A stretch of 64,000 bases of DNA. Source: Paenibacillus amylolyticus (GTDB lineage: Bacteria > Bacillota > Bacilli > Paenibacillales > Paenibacillaceae). The DNA is taken from contig NZ_RIAS01000008.1 of assembly GCF_003719335.1 (NCBI RefSeq), positions 62,001 through 126,000 on the forward strand, read 5' to 3'. A program made the position numbers and the translations under genes. The notes under the pieces are model-generated. The model worked only from the letters and a program-made list of their open reading frames with translations, did no database searches and had not been told where the DNA came from. Below, piece after piece: positions 45,431 to 54,168 of the stretch. How positions within the stretch are numbered: the first letter of the stretch is position 1; each line of letters opens with the position of its first letter.

Positions 45431-46366
45431 ATGAAAATCCGGTTGGTTAACAACGGTGTATTTATCCCGGTGGATGACATTCAGCAAGCGCTGACTCCAC
45501 CAGCAGAAGGATTCTACTGGATTGACGCGGACGTGGACGATTTGGCTGTCCTTCAGCCACTGTTCTCCATGCATGATCTGGCTGTAGAAGATTGCTTGAG
45601 TGATGAAGAGCAGCGTCCGAAGATTGAGATTTATGAAAACCATTATTTTATCGTGATCAACAGCATTCGTTTTGATGATGAAGAGATTTTCCTGCGCGCA
45701 GTCAACCTTTTTCTCGGTAGACACTTTATCATCAGTGTAACGAAACAGAAGGTCAGCGAATTGCGCACCTTGAAGCCAATCCTCTGGGAACAGGAAATCA
45801 GCAGTCCCGACCGTCTTCTCTACCTGCTCGTTGACTTGATCGTAGACAATTACTTCACCGTTGGTGATCGAATTGAAGCACGAATTGAGAAACTTGAGGA
45901 AGACATTCTGATGCATACCAAAAAGTCACATCTGAATGAGATTATCGGTCTGCGAAGCGAGATTTTGTGGCTGAAAAAAGTACTGGGACCTCAAAAAGAG
46001 GTCATTAATACACTCAACAAAAAAGATCTGCGTCTCATTGATGATCAGCTGCAAAAATATTTCAGCGACATTTACGAGAACGCCGTAAAAATATCAGAAA
46101 CCTTCGAAACGTACCGCGATCTGATGGGCAACTTGCGAGAAGCCTATCAGTCCAGTATCGCTAACCGCGCGAATGAGATCATGCGTGTGTTTACCGCCAT
46201 CACCACAGTGTTCATGCCTTTGACCGTTATAACCGGGATTTATGGGATGAACTTTGATAACATGCCTGAATTACACTGGAAATACGGGTATTATGCCGTT
46301 ATCGGCCTGATGATAACACTCGGCTTGACAATGTTCTTTATTTTCCGTAAAAAAGACTGGATCTGA
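45431..46366 (+). CDS. corA: Magnesium/cobalt transporter CorA
   Basis: 311 residues. Long cytoplasmic N-terminal alpha/beta domain, coiled stalk helix (about 150-250) and two C-terminal membrane helices around the pore signature YGMNF (about 275). Basic tail FRKKDWI. The ATG at 45431 follows AGAAGGAGTAGATAAC; upstream in-frame starts have no ribosome site. Preceded by a promoter and leader described separately. Confidence 0.94.
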   Translation: MKIRLVNNGVFIPVDDIQQALTPPAEGFYWIDADVDDLAVLQPLFSMHDLAVEDCLSDEEQRPKIEIYENHYFIVINSIRFDDEEIFLRAVNLFLGRHFIISVTKQKVSELRTLKPILWEQEISSPDRLLYLLVDLIVDNYFTVGDRIEARIEKLEEDILMHTKKSHLNEIIGLRSEILWLKKVLGPQKEVINTLNKKDLRLIDDQLQKYFSDIYENAVKISETFETYRDLMGNLREAYQSSIANRANEIMRVFTAITTVFMPLTVITGIYGMNFDNMPELHWKYGYYAVIGLMITLGLTMFFIFRKKDWI

Positions 46367-46406
46367 AACGACCGGTGTATCCGCTATATCATACCATTCA
46401 AAGAAT

Positions 46407-46446
46407 AAGACGAAGCGCTCCTTCACAGGACGACTTCGTCTTTTTA
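46407..46446 (+). terminator. Terminator downstream of corA
   Basis: AAGACGAAG / CTTCGTCTT then TTTTT. Confidence 0.82.
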
Positions 46447-46473
46447 ATATCACTGCTTCTCGGCGTTTCTTAG

Positions 46474-47475
46474 CTAACCAACATTACGCTCGGTTTCAGT
46501 ATGTCTCCGAAAACGGATGCGAATCATCCGTAACCGTTCATACACTTGCTCCAAGCTGCCTCCTTCAGGGCGATCTCCTCCGTAAACTTTAAGTAACACA
46601 GGCTTCAGAAATGTATCTCCTAGCTCCTCATATGCATTCCATACCGCCTCTTGTTCAGTCTCAGGCATAACGGCCAGTTCTACATCAAGCAAAGAATCCG
46701 TGTCATAGCCTTCCAGATCGAGTATTTCCAACAGTTCGATTAATTCCCGCCGGGATAATCCAGATCGATTCACGATCGCTTCTAAGGTTTGACCTTCTTT
46801 CATGCCTTCCAGCACGTGCTTGCGCGTAATGAATTTATCCAGTTCCTGCTTGTACTTCTGCTCTTTTTGCTTATATAACCAGCTTTCGTACTCTTCTTCT
46901 TTCAATACGATATATACCCAGTCTAACGGGAAAGGTCTCGATTGCTCGAATCCACTCATCAGTTCAAGCCATTCCAGTCCGTATTCCGCCGCTTTGCTCT
47001 CGCCAACACCTGGCAGTTGCATCAGTTCATCCATCGTATGTGGAACAAAAGCACTGATCAGCCGCAGCAAACGATTCGTTGCTACAAAATAAGGAGCCTT
47101 CCGATCCGAAGCCGCTTTCTGCCTGCGCCATGTACATAAATCCTCATACAATTGCTCATTTCCGTACAGTTCACTAAAACAATGCAGACGCTGGCCTGCA
47201 TAACTACGTGGCTTCATATCCTCATTTTCGTTGTATAACCCATGCATCAATGGACGATACCCTTCGCTCATCTGCATGGCAAGTTGATGACGATAAATGT
47301 GCATCAGTTCTTCCCACGAATTCCCTTCATACCAGATCGTATCTTCCCGATCACCTGCTTCATAACAACTCCATCCCAAGTGCCAGCTATTCTCCTCCTC
47401 ACCAATCCATAATTGGGCAATCTCCTCATGATGCTCAGACACTCTGGATAATTTGTTCATAAAAATGACTTCCAT
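46474..47475 (-). CDS. HRDC-domain protein with helix-turn-helix region
   Basis: 333 residues. An HRDC fold at about 110-190 (LCTWRRQKAASDRKAPYFVA, LMQLPGVGESKAAEYG), the domain found at the end of RecQ helicases, RNase D and UvrD-like proteins. Around 225-265 there is a helical region (LEAIVNRSGLSRRELIELLE) like the RQC/HTH found in such C-termini. No helicase or nuclease part is present, so this is a stand-alone nucleic-acid-binding protein. RBS AAAGGAGGGAACAAGCA. Function unknown. Confidence 0.78.
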   Translation of the reverse strand: MEVIFMNKLSRVSEHHEEIAQLWIGEEENSWHLGWSCYEAGDREDTIWYEGNSWEELMHIYRHQLAMQMSEGYRPLMHGLYNENEDMKPRSYAGQRLHCFSELYGNEQLYEDLCTWRRQKAASDRKAPYFVATNRLLRLISAFVPHTMDELMQLPGVGESKAAEYGLEWLELMSGFEQSRPFPLDWVYIVLKEEEYESWLYKQKEQKYKQELDKFITRKHVLEGMKEGQTLEAIVNRSGLSRRELIELLEILDLEGYDTDSLLDVELAVMPETEQEAVWNAYEELGDTFLKPVLLKVYGGDRPEGGSLEQVYERLRMIRIRFRRHTETERNVG

Positions 47476-47558
47476 TGCTTGTTCCCTCCTTTAGACAATA
47501 CAGCCTGTTCGATTAACGATGGCACTCTCTGTCTCTCTATACAGACAGCACAAAAAAA

Positions 47559-47596
47559 AGCACCTCTCCTGCAAAATCGCTGCAAGAGAGGTGCTT
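47559..47596 (-). terminator. Terminator downstream of the ROK kinase gene
   Basis: 11-bp arms AAGCACCTCTC and GAGAGGTGCTT; run of eight T on the minus strand. Confidence 0.85.
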
Positions 47597-47667
47597 CCTC
47601 ATTAACCGTACTATACTGTTGCACATATCATACCATACTGGTAAATTTCGTCAATCCCTAAATATGT

Positions 47668-48546
47668 TTATTTGGATAAAGCTAATTTTGCCAGCGCCAG
47701 GGAACCACACAACCCTGCATTGTCTCCCAAACCTGGTGGCACAACATACGCATCCATTCCAACATGAAGTGACGGATGCTGCACATAACCTGCCAGCAAT
47801 TCCTGTAGCTTGCTGCGAACCATCGGGAATAGGTGCTCCTGTTTCATCACGCCCCCACCCATCACAATTTTCTGTGGCGAAAGAATCAGCACATAATTCA
47901 TCAAAGCATGTGCAAGATAATGCGCTTCAATCTCCCAGGCTTTGTGATCTGCTGGCAATTCATAAGCAGGTTGTTCCCAGCGTTTGTTCAGGGCCGGCCC
48001 CGCCGCAAGACCTTCCAGACAGTCTCCATGATATGGGCAGGTTCCTGCGTATGAATCTTCGGGATGTCTCCGTACGATAATATGACCCATCTCGGGATGA
48101 GACAGCCCGTGTACCATTTTTCCACCAACGACAGCCCCTGCACCGATACCTGTGCCTACCGTAATATACAGACAGCTATCCAGTCCCTGCGCAGCTCCCC
48201 AAGTCGCTTCACCCAAAGCAGCTCCGTTCACATCGGTGTCAAACGTCATAGGCACGTCAAAGTGTTCTTTGAGTTTGCCAATCATGTTGTACTGTCCCCA
48301 ATGCGGCTTTGGTGTTGTCGTAATGTAACCATAGGTTGGGCTTCCTTCAATGGGATCAATCGGACCGAATGAACCTACGCCCAGCGCTTCAATGCCTTTA
48401 CCTTCAAAGAAAGAGATAACATGAGCCATCGTCTCTTCCGGCGTGGTCGTCGGGAAGCTTACTCGTTCCAAAACCTCTCCATGTTCCGTCCCAATACCAC
48501 ATACAAATTTGGTTCCGCCTGCTTCGATTGCACCTAAAACTGTCAT
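47668..48546 (-). CDS. ROK-family sugar kinase (fructokinase-like)
   Basis: 292 residues. Phosphorylates a hexose, probably fructose. Phosphate-1 motif AIEAGGTKFVCGIG, catalytic Asp in FDTDVNGAALGE, and the ROK zinc motif MGHIIVRRHPEDSYAGTCPYHGDCLEG. Resembles GmuE/ScrK-like ROK fructokinases. ATG at 48546 after GGGAGTGAAACCAAC; earlier starts unsupported. Its gene follows the MOSC gene by about 80 bases in the same direction. Confidence 0.88.
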   Translation of the reverse strand: MTVLGAIEAGGTKFVCGIGTEHGEVLERVSFPTTTPEETMAHVISFFEGKGIEALGVGSFGPIDPIEGSPTYGYITTTPKPHWGQYNMIGKLKEHFDVPMTFDTDVNGAALGEATWGAAQGLDSCLYITVGTGIGAGAVVGGKMVHGLSHPEMGHIIVRRHPEDSYAGTCPYHGDCLEGLAAGPALNKRWEQPAYELPADHKAWEIEAHYLAHALMNYVLILSPQKIVMGGGVMKQEHLFPMVRSKLQELLAGYVQHPSLHVGMDAYVVPPGLGDNAGLCGSLALAKLALSK

Positions 48547-48623
48547 GTTGGTTTCACTCCCACGTTGGTTTGAGATAGGAAACTCTGCTGCATCCATATC
48601 ATCGTTCAGATACACAGCAGGGC

Positions 48624-49310
48624 TTAGTTACACTCAATCTTGTTCAAGCGTTTAAGCAATGTCTGTTTCCAGCTATCCGAGAGCACAGGAATAGCCAATA
48701 GTGCCTTCATCCCTTCCACGTCCTGCTTCCCCTGATGCATGATCCGGTTAGCTTCAAGAATCGTCATGTATGAAGCATCTGTGCGAACTCTTCTAAAACG
48801 TGATGCAGGGCTAACTTCTCCCTCTTCCAATACCCGAAAATAAAAGCCGGTATGCCCGCTTTCCTGAAAATAAACAGGTAACTCCTTGTAATCATATCTT
48901 ACACCCAACTTGAAGCATGGTTGTCTTGGCTGACTGACTTGCACCTGCGCATCACCGAGTTCAAATACATCACCAATGCGAACCTCTTCCTCGGCGCATC
49001 CTGTAACGGTCAGATTCTCTCCAAATGCCCCCCACTCCAGCTTACGGTCCATCAGGCGCTCAATCGCCGAATAGCGACTATGATCGTATACACAGACCGC
49101 TTTATCTGGACCACCGTGGTGCACCAGATCCGCTTGGGCATCCCCTGTCATTCCAGTGAATGACAGGAAAACCGGGGCGGAGACAGGGTGTTTCACAATA
49201 CCGCTCAACACTTCATGCTTCTGACCGGGCAGTGGCTTAGGCTTCCCTATATTAATCGCCAGAACTGCCGTGCTTTCCTCTTCTGTTATCGAATCGGGTA
49301 TAGGTGTCAT
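48624..49310 (-). CDS. MOSC-domain protein (YiiM-like)
   Basis: 228 residues. MOSC beta-barrel with 3-alpha C-terminal extension; conserved DLVHHGGPDKAVCVY and SQPRQPCFKLG with the family Cys that coordinates molybdenum-sulfur in relatives. Members act in reductive detoxification of N-hydroxylated compounds using the molybdenum cofactor. RBS GGAGGTATGATGTGGC. Molybdenum genes are not seen nearby. Confidence 0.88.
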   Translation of the reverse strand: MTPIPDSITEEESTAVLAINIGKPKPLPGQKHEVLSGIVKHPVSAPVFLSFTGMTGDAQADLVHHGGPDKAVCVYDHSRYSAIERLMDRKLEWGAFGENLTVTGCAEEEVRIGDVFELGDAQVQVSQPRQPCFKLGVRYDYKELPVYFQESGHTGFYFRVLEEGEVSPASRFRRVRTDASYMTILEANRIMHQGKQDVEGMKALLAIPVLSDSWKQTLLKRLNKIECN

Positions 49311-49337
49311 GCCACATCATACCTCCATGATTACTTT

Positions 49338-50444
49338 TTATCGAACAGAACCACCAAATACTAATGTATTACTTAACAGCCGCCCTGGAGAAGTCAGCAT
49401 CTTGCCACCTGCATACATTCCGGAGGATGCACCGCCATCCAAGTTCATCGCCTGTTTGGCTCCCAGCTTTTGCATCACAGCTGCCCATTCTTTCATTGTA
49501 GCACCAGAAACGGTGGCAAGCATCACCGAACCGTCGGGCATAATGGCAATTCCGCTTCTCGCTCCAGACGAATTCAAAATCTTCGGATCTCTGAACCCCT
49601 CACTTGCCGGATTGACCGATATCTTGCCGTCTTTCACCAGACGCGGGCCAGCACCGACAGCTGTGACTACATCCTGCCAAGGAATTTCCTGACCGGCTGC
49701 ATTAGTATATCTGTAATTCATCTCTACGGTGGAACCTACCGTAAACCGGTCTGCTGTGGACTTCTCCCGGCCTGTGAAGACAAGAACAGAACCATTTTTG
49801 GGAATCGCTACGTTTGTGTTCGGTACTTTTTTGGTCACAACACCCTTTTCCATAATCACTGCTGTCCCACCCTTGAAACCAACATTGGCTCCGCGTTCTG
49901 GAGTGTATAGCATCGAGATGCTTGCATCTGCTGAAGGTGTCCGATTAATAAAGGTCGCATACCAGCTGCGTGATTTTCCGTTCGTATCTGTGACCGTGCC
50001 CGTTAAGCTCACTTGAAGTGAATCCATAATCGCTGACCCATCCGCTTTAAAACCAATAGATGTGCCATACCTTCCTATATGTATAACTTTCCCATTTGCT
50101 ATTAACATCCCGTAAGGATCTGGTGCTCCGTGATATGCTTCAAAAAAAGCTCCGTTAATTGCTGCTTGTGCGCCATACGCTTTTACAATAGACGGCAATG
50201 TTGCGGTTTGGCCAACCTGTTTCTTAGCAAGTCCGACGGTTACTGGTGTCCCTTTTGGAATGGAAACGGTCTGTACGCTAAAACTACGTCCTGCTGCTTT
50301 CACTTTCTGTACTTTCGTGCTAATGGCTGCTTTGGCTTCCGCTGTCTGTGGTGCACTTACCGCCCCCGACAGTACTACCGGAAGTGCGAGGACGAGGGCC
50401 ATCGCCCCAGTCCACCACTTTTTACTCTTTTTTTTCATCATCAT
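49338..50444 (-). CDS. Secreted phosphodiester glycosidase (NAGPA) family protein
   Basis: 368 residues. Sec signal peptide (WWTGAMALVLALPVVLSGAVSAPQTAEA-like, split at the AxA site near residue 38), then the NAGPA domain (about 60-368): AAINGAFFEAYHGAPDPYGM, TFINRTPS, RSGIAIMPDGSVM, NLDGGASSGMYAGGKML. The ATG at 50444, after GGGTGAGCAAC, lies just past the exonuclease stop, so it is probably coupled to it. Second family member in the window. Confidence 0.87.
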   Translation of the reverse strand: MMMKKKSKKWWTGAMALVLALPVVLSGAVSAPQTAEAKAAISTKVQKVKAAGRSFSVQTVSIPKGTPVTVGLAKKQVGQTATLPSIVKAYGAQAAINGAFFEAYHGAPDPYGMLIANGKVIHIGRYGTSIGFKADGSAIMDSLQVSLTGTVTDTNGKSRSWYATFINRTPSADASISMLYTPERGANVGFKGGTAVIMEKGVVTKKVPNTNVAIPKNGSVLVFTGREKSTADRFTVGSTVEMNYRYTNAAGQEIPWQDVVTAVGAGPRLVKDGKISVNPASEGFRDPKILNSSGARSGIAIMPDGSVMLATVSGATMKEWAAVMQKLGAKQAMNLDGGASSGMYAGGKMLTSPGRLLSNTLVFGGSVR

Positions 50445-50449
50445 GTTGC

Positions 50450-51343
50450 TCACCCTATCGCCACTCCCATCCAAGAGCCAAGGCTCTTCATCTCAAGTTG
50501 TTCAAACTTGTCCATCACCGTATCCGGGTCCAGACGCAATTCACAGCCTTCCAGGGTACAAGCCACCGGAACTGCACAGTGAATCTCTGCCAGTCTGCGA
50601 GACAGATGCAGCATATCGAGATCACTCTCAATTTTTTTACGTACCGAAGGAGTGAGTTGATCCAGATTGCTTAAGATCCCTTCAATCGATCCATACTCTT
50701 GCACAAGCTTCAAAGCCGTTTTCTCGCCAATTCCACGTACCCCGGGATAATTGTCGCTGGCATCTCCCATCAAGCCCTTCATGTCAATAACCTGACGCGG
50801 TGTCAATTGTTTCTCGGCCATCAACGTTTCGGGATTGTATACCATGTAGTTGCCGTGACCTTTTTTCATAATAATGATACTTGTGCGGTCATTAATCAGC
50901 TGTAACATATCATGGTCTCCCGTCAGTACCATCACATTCATATCGGTTTCTTCGGTGTAATACTTGGCGAGTGTCCCGATACAATCGTCAGCCTCATACC
51001 CTTCTGCACCAATATTCGGAATGTTCAAACTATCCATCACTTCACGAATCAGAGCAAACTGGGGAATAAGGTCATCTGGTGCTTCAGCACGATTACCTTT
51101 GTACGCTGCATACTCCTGACCGCGAAACGTCTTGCCTCCCATATCCCAACAGCAGATGACATGGCTTGGTCCAAACGTCTGAACCGCATCCCAAAAATAA
51201 CGGATAAACCCATAGACTGCATTGGTCGGAAGCCCTGCCTTTGTACGTCTGATATATCCGCTCGCAGATGTTGCATAGAATGCCCGGAACAACACTGCCA
51301 TACCGTCTACCAGTAACAAAGTAGGTTCATTACGTTGATTCAC
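50450..51343 (-). CDS. 5'-3' exonuclease, FEN-like (YpcP)
   Basis: 297 residues. PIN-like FEN nuclease domain with acidic metal ligands (LLVDGMAVLFRAF, GYEADDCIGTLA, TGDHDMLQL) and the helix-three-turn region DNYPGVRGIGEKTALKLV (about 190). Resembles the stand-alone Bacillus YpcP, a flap nuclease that can substitute for the PolA N-terminal domain in primer removal. GTG start; AAGGAG lies 13 bases before it, a long spacing. Confidence 0.9.
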   Translation of the reverse strand: MNQRNEPTLLLVDGMAVLFRAFYATSASGYIRRTKAGLPTNAVYGFIRYFWDAVQTFGPSHVICCWDMGGKTFRGQEYAAYKGNRAEAPDDLIPQFALIREVMDSLNIPNIGAEGYEADDCIGTLAKYYTEETDMNVMVLTGDHDMLQLINDRTSIIIMKKGHGNYMVYNPETLMAEKQLTPRQVIDMKGLMGDASDNYPGVRGIGEKTALKLVQEYGSIEGILSNLDQLTPSVRKKIESDLDMLHLSRRLAEIHCAVPVACTLEGCELRLDPDTVMDKFEQLEMKSLGSWMGVAIG

Positions 51344-51502
51344 TTGATTTTGTTCTCTCCTTGATCTATGAAAGCTGGATAGACAAACTTCGCTATCAAC
51401 TTCAATAGTATATTAAATGTCGAAACTCATTCTATCATTATAACATAGTTACGCCAACCCTCATTAGAGCATAATTATGCCACTCCTCCGTTCCACCAAA
51501 AA

Positions 51503-51532
51503 AAGCCCTGAATTGTGAACAATTCAAGGCTT
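51503..51532 (-). terminator. Terminator downstream of the ArsC/Spx-like gene
   Basis: 14-bp arms AAGCCCTGAATTGT and ACAATTCAAGGCTT with one mismatch; T run on the minus strand. Confidence 0.8.
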
Positions 51533-51547
51533 AGCTCTGGCGAATTT

Positions 51548-51913
51548 TCAGGCGTTGTTCCATTCCTGCTCATACGTATCTTCTTTGAAACCTACGGTGA
51601 CTTTTTCTCCATCAGTTACGATCGGACGTTTGATCAGACGACCATTGGAAGCCAGTAACGCAATCTGCTCTTCCTCGGACATACCTGGCAGTTTGTCTTT
51701 GAGCTGTTGCTCTTTATAGACTTCTCCACTGGTGTTAAAAAACTTTTTCACTTCAAGTCCGCTTTTTTGAACAAGCTCTGTCAATTCATCTTTCGATGGT
51801 GGTGTATCGAAAATAGGGATTAGCTCCAGCTCATGCCCTTTCGCTTCTAGCCATTTCACAGCCTTACGGCACGTACCACATTTCGCATATTGGTATACTT
51901 TCAATTTTGTCAT
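51548..51913 (-). CDS. ArsC/Spx/MgsR family thioredoxin-fold protein
   Basis: 121 residues. CxxC redox pair in KCGTCRKAVKWL (Cys 11 and 14) and the ArsC-type C-terminal RPIVTDGEKVTVGF. Relatives include Spx, MgsR and YusI; the lack of a Spx-like RNA-polymerase Gly52 context I can verify leaves the exact subfamily open. ATG at 51913 after GGAAGGGATCCC; the longer frame lacks a ribosome site. Confidence 0.82.
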   Translation of the reverse strand: MTKLKVYQYAKCGTCRKAVKWLEAKGHELELIPIFDTPPSKDELTELVQKSGLEVKKFFNTSGEVYKEQQLKDKLPGMSEEEQIALLASNGRLIKRPIVTDGEKVTVGFKEDTYEQEWNNA

Positions 51914-52006
51914 GGGATCCCTTCCGCTCGGGTTTTGGTCTCTCGCTTCCCTTGGTTTGCTCCGCAAATCCAAAAGTCGCTCCATCCCAATACCCTCGCT
52001 CAGCAA

Positions 52007-52531
52007 TTTTTCTGTTGGTGAACGGGGGCATATCGCCCCTCATTACACCTTGATTTTTCAACATGTATTCCAACATCTTTAGAGAGAAATGTTGGGGGAA
52101 TCCATACTCTGTGAGCTTAGAGATTTATGGGCTCTCCGGCTTTAACTAGCTTAAAGCCGTAAGAAATTTAAACTCTAAAAGTCTCTTTAGCCTTCGGCGT
52201 GTGGTTCGGATGCTTTGCTCACCGAACTCTAAAGCTTCAAAACCTTAAGGCTCAAAATGCCTTTAGCCTTCGGCGTGTGGTTTGGCGCTTCGCTCACCAA
52301 ACTCTAAAGCTTCAAAACCTTAAGGCTCAAAACCCCTTTAGCCTTCGGCGTGTGGTTTGGCGCTTCGCTCACCAAACTCTAAAGCTTCAAAACCTTAAGG
52401 CTCAAAATGCCTTTAGCCTTCGGCGTGTGGTTTGGTTGCTTTGCCGCCAAACCGTGGGGTATCTTCACTTACGATCACTCATTCGCTCCCCTGGATCTAT
52501 GGTTACTCATCCACTAGGGTGTTTAGCTTGG
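52007..52531. other. 525-bp intergenic region with repeat array
   Basis: Between the rluA-like and ArsC-like genes (both minus). It contains the tandem array at 52186-52450 and, upstream of it, AT-rich sequence with no convincing ORF. Confidence 0.7.
52186..52450. repeat. 75-bp tandem repeat array, about 3.5 copies
   Basis: TTTAGCCTTCGGCGTGTGG begins copies at 52186, 52262, 52337 and 52412, periods 76, 75 and 75. Inside each unit are small stems: GTTTGG/CCAAAC around GCGCTTCGCT, and AAGGCT/AGCCTT. Copies 2 and 3 are almost identical; 1 and 4 are more diverged. The open frame across it is a repetition artefact. Confidence 0.9.
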
Positions 52532-53518
52532 CTATTGCACCGTTTCTCTCGGGGCCGCCTCGGTATCCAAACGTTTCTCCAATGCGGCCATATCTGGCGG
52601 CAGTGGTGCCTGGAATGTCATACGTTCACGAAGGATTGGATGTTCAAACGTCAGTTCACACGCATGCAGCGCTTGGCGTTCAATCCACGTATCCCGTTCC
52701 TCCCGAACAGCCATTGTCTGCTCATCCACGTTATGCACTGGCAACGTCTTATACATCTGATCACCGATCAACGGGCAACCGATAGACGTCATATGTACCC
52801 GGATCTGATGGGTTCGTCCACTCTCCAGCTTCAAACTTACAGCACTGGCACTTCCATCATCCCAGCGTGACAACGTTGTGTAGAGCGTTCTGGCTGCATA
52901 TCCGTCTGGTGTAACGATACGGCGATGCGGTTCCTCGGGATCGCGATCAATAGGTCCGTCGACTGCTCCATGTTCGGGAACAGGGCTGCCATGCACCAGT
53001 GCGATATATTTTTTATCCACAGTACCGGCGATCATCTGCTCTGATACATGCTGGTGCACATACGGGTTTTTGGCAATCGCCAGCACACCGGATGTTTCTT
53101 GATCCAATCGATGGATAGGACGGAAGCGGAATTTCTCGCCTTTTTGTTGCCAATAATGCACCACACCATTAGCCAAAGTGCCTGTGTAATGCCCATGGGT
53201 TGGATGCACGATAATTCCGGCATCTTTATTCACGATCAGCAGATGTTCGTCTTCATACAATACGGTGAATGGAATTTCCTCTGGCAGAATATCATCGGAT
53301 TCCTCTTGCTCCATCCGAACCTCCACCAGATCACCCGCACTTACTTTGACACTAATGTATACTCGTTCACCATTCAGCATAACACCTTGCTCGGTGAGTT
53401 TGATTTTGGATAAAAGCTTACGCGAAACCTGCAGCCGTTTTTGAAGCACGGTCTTTAACAGCCAGCCGTCCTCTACTTCGGTCACCCTGTAGGCAATCGG
53501 CGCATAATATTGGCTCAT
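52532..53518 (-). CDS. RluA-family pseudouridine synthase
   Basis: 328 residues. Degenerate S4-like N-terminal part (KLLSKIKLTEQGVMLNG) and the catalytic domain with Asp in PIHRLDQETSGVLAIAK (about 145). Forms pseudouridine in 23S rRNA or tRNA. Start overlaps the PduO stop by four bases (ATGA). Last gene of the cobalamin-linked run. The precise RNA target (RluD-, YhcT-like) is unknown. Confidence 0.9.
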   Translation of the reverse strand: MSQYYAPIAYRVTEVEDGWLLKTVLQKRLQVSRKLLSKIKLTEQGVMLNGERVYISVKVSAGDLVEVRMEQEESDDILPEEIPFTVLYEDEHLLIVNKDAGIIVHPTHGHYTGTLANGVVHYWQQKGEKFRFRPIHRLDQETSGVLAIAKNPYVHQHVSEQMIAGTVDKKYIALVHGSPVPEHGAVDGPIDRDPEEPHRRIVTPDGYAARTLYTTLSRWDDGSASAVSLKLESGRTHQIRVHMTSIGCPLIGDQMYKTLPVHNVDEQTMAVREERDTWIERQALHACELTFEHPILRERMTFQAPLPPDMAALEKRLDTEAAPRETVQ

Positions 53519-54090
53519 TCTTTGCGGCGGAATACTTTTTTGCTCCGCACATATTCAATATCCGCAACTTGTTGTCTAGCATTGGCTGTCCGTGCAACAA
53601 CAAAGAAATAATCCGATAGACGATTCAGATACCTGCGCACCGACGGATTAATATCCGTATGCTGTCCCAGCGTAACGGTACGGCGCTCTGCCCGGCGACA
53701 TACCGTACGGCACACATGTAGTGAAGATGAAAGTGGACTTCCGCCTGGAATAATAAAACGTTCCACTTTAGGATTCTCAGCATCATATTGATCGATCCAC
53801 TGTTCCAAACGTGTGACCATCTCATCCCGTACTTTGTACTTTGTCTCACTTATGCGTACAAAAGCCAAATCTGATCCGCAGTCAAAAAGCTCCTGTTGCA
53901 CTTCCAGCAGATGTTCGCGCAGATCCTCAAATTCTCCATTAGCAGAGTCAATAAGACTGATCGCTTGACCCACAAAGCAATTTAATTCATCAATCGTACC
54001 ATAAGCCTCTACCCGATCATCATCTTTGATAACTCGGCCTCCAATGACTGAAGTTTGGCCTTCATCACCGGTTCGTGTATATATCCCCAT
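53515..54090 (-). CDS. PduO-type cob(I)alamin adenosyltransferase
   Basis: 191 residues. Transfers adenosyl from ATP to cob(I)alamin to make adenosylcobalamin. MGIYTRTGDEGQTSVIGG start and RRAERRTVTL (about 145) are PduO-type signatures. Start ATG at 54090, seven bases after GGAGGG; two earlier ATGs are too close. Coupled to the RluA gene. Downstream users of B12 are not in the window. Confidence 0.92.
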   Translation of the reverse strand: MGIYTRTGDEGQTSVIGGRVIKDDDRVEAYGTIDELNCFVGQAISLIDSANGEFEDLREHLLEVQQELFDCGSDLAFVRISETKYKVRDEMVTRLEQWIDQYDAENPKVERFIIPGGSPLSSSLHVCRTVCRRAERRTVTLGQHTDINPSVRRYLNRLSDYFFVVARTANARQQVADIEYVRSKKVFRRKE

Positions 54091-54168
54091 CATCATCCCT
54101 CCAATTAGGCATCAATCATTTATCAACCGCTGAAATATCTTATCCGATTACCTAAAGCTCGTCTATTC

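Noticed and set aside
52186-52450. CRISPR array
   Set aside because: Units are contiguous without variable spacers, and no cas genes are present.
52199-52870. 223-codon ORF running through the tandem repeats
   Set aside because: The 75-bp period keeps the frame open by chance; it continues antisense to the RluA gene and has no ribosome site.
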